Source: Halobaculum rubrum
Lineage (GTDB): Archaea > Halobacteriota > Halobacteria > Halobacteriales > Haloferacaceae
Length of the DNA: 64,000 nucleotides
Direction: 5' to 3'
NCBI RefSeq assembly: GCF_019880225.1
Contig: NZ_CP082284.1
Span: forward strand, 1,178,001-1,242,000
How positions within the stretch are numbered: the stretch's first letter is position 1; each line of letters opens with the position of its first letter. This document shows positions 61,635 through 64,000 of the stretch, piece after piece. A program made the translations under genes and the position numbers. The notes under the pieces are model-generated. The model worked only from the letters and a program-made list of their open reading frames with translations. It had not been told where the DNA came from and searched no databases.

Positions 61635-62810
61635 ATGGTTTCGGTGCTCTTACTGATCGCACTCCTGGCGGCTGTCTTTGTCGGATTTAACATCGGAGGG
61701 TCATCGACGGGCGTCGCGTGGGGGCCGCCCGTGGGGGCACGCATCGTCAGCAAAACCGCAGCGGCCGCCCTGATGACGTTTTTCGTCTTTCTCGGTGGCT
61801 GGACGGTCGGACGCAACGTCATCGATACGCTCGGTGGCGACCTCGTCCCACGGACAGTGTTCTCTGCCGAGGTGAGCATCGTCATCTTGGGGTTTATCGG
61901 ACTCGGAATGCTGCTCGCTAACCTCTACGGCGTTCCCGTTTCGACCTCGATGACGGCGGTCGGAGCGATCGCCGGTCTCGGACTCGCAACCGGGCGGCTC
62001 GATTTCGCCGTGCTCGGTTCGATTATGGTGTGGTGGCTCATTGCGCCGGTCGTCGGGTTCTGGTTCGGCGCGGTCATCGGTCGGTACTTCTACCCCTACC
62101 TCGATCAGAAGTTCGCCCTCGAACAGTCCAGCGGCCCGCTGTTCACGCTCGACCGGTCGGGGATCGTACCGACACCGGAACTGGGACCCGGAACCACCGC
62201 TCGTGAAGCAGTCAGTACGGGACTGGTACTCGCCATCGCCTGTTACATGTCGTTCAGCGCCGGTGCGAGCAACGTTGCGAACGCGGTCGCGCCACTCGTC
62301 GGTGGCGGATTGATCGGCGTCGATACCGCCGTTGTGCTCGGGACTGTCGCGATCGGTCTCGGTGCGTTCACCATCGCACGACGGACGATGGAGTCCGTCG
62401 GAAACGATCTCACTCAGCTGCCGTTACTGGCAGCCGCGATCGTGATGACCGTTGCCGCGAGCATTACGACAGTGGCGTCGGCTCTCGGTATCCCGATGAG
62501 TCTCGCACTCTCGACAGTCATGTGCATCGTCGGTCTCGGATGGGGACGGGCAACCCGTCCGACAGCAGTGACCGGTCTCGTGAAAGGGAACGTCAAAGGC
62601 GAGATCTCGGCGGGTGCGGTCGCCGCCGAGACCGGTGACGAAGTCCCTCCGGTCGGCCAAGAAGACCCCGAGAACCTGCGGGACGTCCAGCGGTTGTTCG
62701 ACCCCTCCTCCGTCGTCCGGTTCGTCGCGTTCTGGATTATCGGCCCCTCTCTCGCGACCGCACTCTCCTATGCGACGTTCGCGCTCCTCCCGATCGCAGG
62801 ACCCGTCTGA
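61635..62810 (+). CDS. inorganic phosphate permease (Pit family)
   Basis: A 391-residue membrane protein with about ten spans. Two inverted Pit repeats are visible: VGFNIGGSSTGVAWGPPVGARIVSK near residue 17 and CYMSFSAGASNVANAVAPLVGG near residue 205. The first repeat lacks the usual GANDVAN string. It probably takes up phosphate with a cation. Codon use is clearly less GC-rich than in the flanking che genes (TTA, TTT, ATT and CAA occur often). It sits between cheF1 and cheF2, which argues for insertion into the cluster. The 265 bp upstream hold no gene. Confidence 0.88.
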   Translation: MVSVLLLIALLAAVFVGFNIGGSSTGVAWGPPVGARIVSKTAAAALMTFFVFLGGWTVGRNVIDTLGGDLVPRTVFSAEVSIVILGFIGLGMLLANLYGVPVSTSMTAVGAIAGLGLATGRLDFAVLGSIMVWWLIAPVVGFWFGAVIGRYFYPYLDQKFALEQSSGPLFTLDRSGIVPTPELGPGTTAREAVSTGLVLAIACYMSFSAGASNVANAVAPLVGGGLIGVDTAVVLGTVAIGLGAFTIARRTMESVGNDLTQLPLLAAAIVMTVAASITTVASALGIPMSLALSTVMCIVGLGWGRATRPTAVTGLVKGNVKGEISAGAVAAETGDEVPPVGQEDPENLRDVQRLFDPSSVVRFVAFWIIGPSLATALSYATFALLPIAGPV

Positions 62811-62904
62811 CACCCGAGAGGACAGGTGGGTTGTGAACCGTTGTATCCCAACGCTCGGGAAGCCTCGCCCTTCAGCGCGGGTGTGTGTCAACCGCACACG
62901 TCCG

Positions 62905-63771
62905 TCAGGTGTTCACGCTCTCGATCCGTTGGCCGACGATGACCCGGCCCTTGGCGGTGAGTTTCGTCCCCTCGTCGGTGTCGACGAGCAGCTCCTCGTC
63001 GATGAGACCGTTGAGGAGCATGGTGAGCCGCTGGGGCTCGATGTCGACAACCTTCGACAGCGAGACGCTCGGTCCGGCCGAGTAGGCGGCCACGAGCACT
63101 TCCGTCTCCTCCTCGCCCAACTCGACGTCCTCCAGCTCCTCCTTCACGTCGGCGTAGCGCAGGCGGATGTACCGCCCGAGAATGTTCGTGAGCCGCCCGG
63201 AGCTCATGCCGACCTGCGAGGTGACGGCGGTGCCGCCCTCGATGTGCCGGAAGGAGATGACGGGGTGTGTGCCGTTGCCGAGGTCGCGTTGGCTGCGCTC
63301 GACCGAGACGACGCCGCGCAGGTCGACCGTGAACGGCTCGGGACAGCCCTCGAACGAGAGCGCGCCCTGGGTCACGTCGAGGCGGGCCGTGTGCGTCTCC
63401 GTCTCGACGACGCGCCCGCCGACCTTCGCCGGATGCCGAACCAGCGCCTTCGTCCCGTTGAGCAGCACCTTGAACAGCACCGTCGCGAAGCGGTCGATGT
63501 TGGTGTCGTTCCCCTCGATCGCCGCGACGCCGCGGGTATCGTCCGTGCGGTAGGCGACGGTGACGGTGTCGTTGAAGTAGCCGGCCATCTCCGGCGGCAC
63601 CTGTCCCACCTTCACGTCGAACACCGACGACAGCGGGATCGTCTCCTTGTAGCCGTCGGCCGCGAGCACGAGCCGTCGCCGACTCAGGATGATCCGACCC
63701 GTCGGCGGGTCGCCCTCGATCCCGGGCGCGAAGAACCGACCGACGAAGTCGGCGACGACCGTCTCGCTCAT
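62905..63771 (-). CDS. cheF2: archaellum-chemotaxis adaptor CheF, copy 2
   Basis: A 288-residue DUF439 paralogue of cheF1 on the opposite strand. GRIILSRRRLVLAADGYKETIPLSSVFDVKVG near residue 25, NGTKALVRHPAKVGGRVV near residue 105 and the winged-helix-like end LGEEETEVLVAAYSAGPSVSLSKVVDIEPQRL match. In Halobacterium the second CheF gene (OE2404R) also faces the first. The start MSETVVADFVGRFF at 63771 is preferred; the upstream frame is Arg-rich and nonconserved. Confidence 0.92.
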   Translation of the reverse strand: MSETVVADFVGRFFAPGIEGDPPTGRIILSRRRLVLAADGYKETIPLSSVFDVKVGQVPPEMAGYFNDTVTVAYRTDDTRGVAAIEGNDTNIDRFATVLFKVLLNGTKALVRHPAKVGGRVVETETHTARLDVTQGALSFEGCPEPFTVDLRGVVSVERSQRDLGNGTHPVISFRHIEGGTAVTSQVGMSSGRLTNILGRYIRLRYADVKEELEDVELGEEETEVLVAAYSAGPSVSLSKVVDIEPQRLTMLLNGLIDEELLVDTDEGTKLTAKGRVIVGQRIESVNT

Positions 63772-63896
63772 AGCTTTCGACAGTGAGGCGGTCGACTTGA
63801 CGGTTTCGCACCCGTGGTCAGCGGTGAAAACCGGGACGGTCCGGCGACACGCGCGGTCCGGACGGCGATCGGGGCGCCGTCCGTGACAGCGCCGGA

Positions 63897-64000
63897 TCAA
63901 CCGTCCGTCACGCCGACCAGCCGCTCGATCCGGTCGGCCTCGCTCATCGCGAGCGTGCCCGCGAACGACATCACGAGCACGTAGCCGACTGCGAACGCCG
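63897..64000 (-). CDS. membrane protein, C-terminal end only
   Basis: The last 33 codons of a minus-strand gene that continues beyond the window. It reads AFAVGYVLVMSFAGTLAMSE, a membrane helix, then ADRIERLVGVTDG and a TGA at 63897-63899. Location beside cheF2 makes an archaellum or motility protein possible, but the fragment is too short to name. Confidence 0.6.
   Translation of the reverse strand, partial: AFAVGYVLVMSFAGTLAMSEADRIERLVGVTDG

Overview
The window is chromosomal DNA of an extremely halophilic archaeon (class Halobacteria). The signs are high GC with strong GC3 bias, very acidic proteins with Asp/Glu-rich linkers, leaderless promoters with TATA-like boxes about 26-28 nt before the start codon, lycopene cyclase next to a Brp/Blh retinal-forming dioxygenase, a DP2 replicative polymerase, Hef and XPD helicases, an NAD-dependent ligase, LysW-type arginine genes and CheF proteins. 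A Halorubrum-like member is plausible, but the sequence alone does not fix the genus.

Layout. 1-2.3 kb: ferredoxin, then carotenoid/retinal genes (crtY, blh). 2.4-8.3 kb: repair genes (hef, a zinc-finger protein, an XPD-like helicase). 8.4-18.0 kb: all nine enzymes and carrier genes for arginine, on the minus strand, in two units: argG-argH and lysW-argX-argC-argB-argD-argE-argF. 18.4-25.0 kb: tetrapyrrole genes (hemC-sumT-hemD, hemL) around an ammonium transporter fused to a PII domain. 25.0-30.6 kb: small haloarchaeal proteins, a cupin, a VOC protein, an HTH regulator and threonine synthase. 30.7-33.1 kb: divergent serA/serB. 33.2-37.7 kb: ligA and an ABC transporter. 37.8-41.8 kb: metY-metX-metY. 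42.1-47.8 kb: a PPC/DUF296 protein and polC (DP2) with a full-length intein. 48-52 kb: a rubredoxin-like zinc protein, a ketopantoate reductase-like protein, a sulfatase-family protein, a NifU-like protein and DUF5783. 52.3-64 kb: chemotaxis region with RecA/KaiC-like ATPases, cheW, cheB, cheA, cheR, a HEAT protein and two cheF genes, with a Pit-type phosphate permease of different base composition between the cheF genes. A truncated membrane protein runs off the right end.

Two patterns cut across the annotation. First, five main genes (crtY, amtB-glnK, polC, a DUF7130-like gene and cheB) are preceded by a short leader ORF. Each leader starts where a leaderless transcript should begin, and its TGA stop overlaps the main start in an NTGA arrangement (GTGA, ATGA or CTGA). 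This suggests reinitiation-coupled leader peptides. Second, small GC-rich palindromes (6-10 bp stems, 3-11 nt loops) recur between genes and also inside hef, argX, hemC and a hypothetical gene, where they encode in-frame low-complexity inserts. One 32-nt unit is identical in hemC and in the argH-lysW gap.

No rRNA, complete tRNA, CRISPR array or insertion sequence was recognised.
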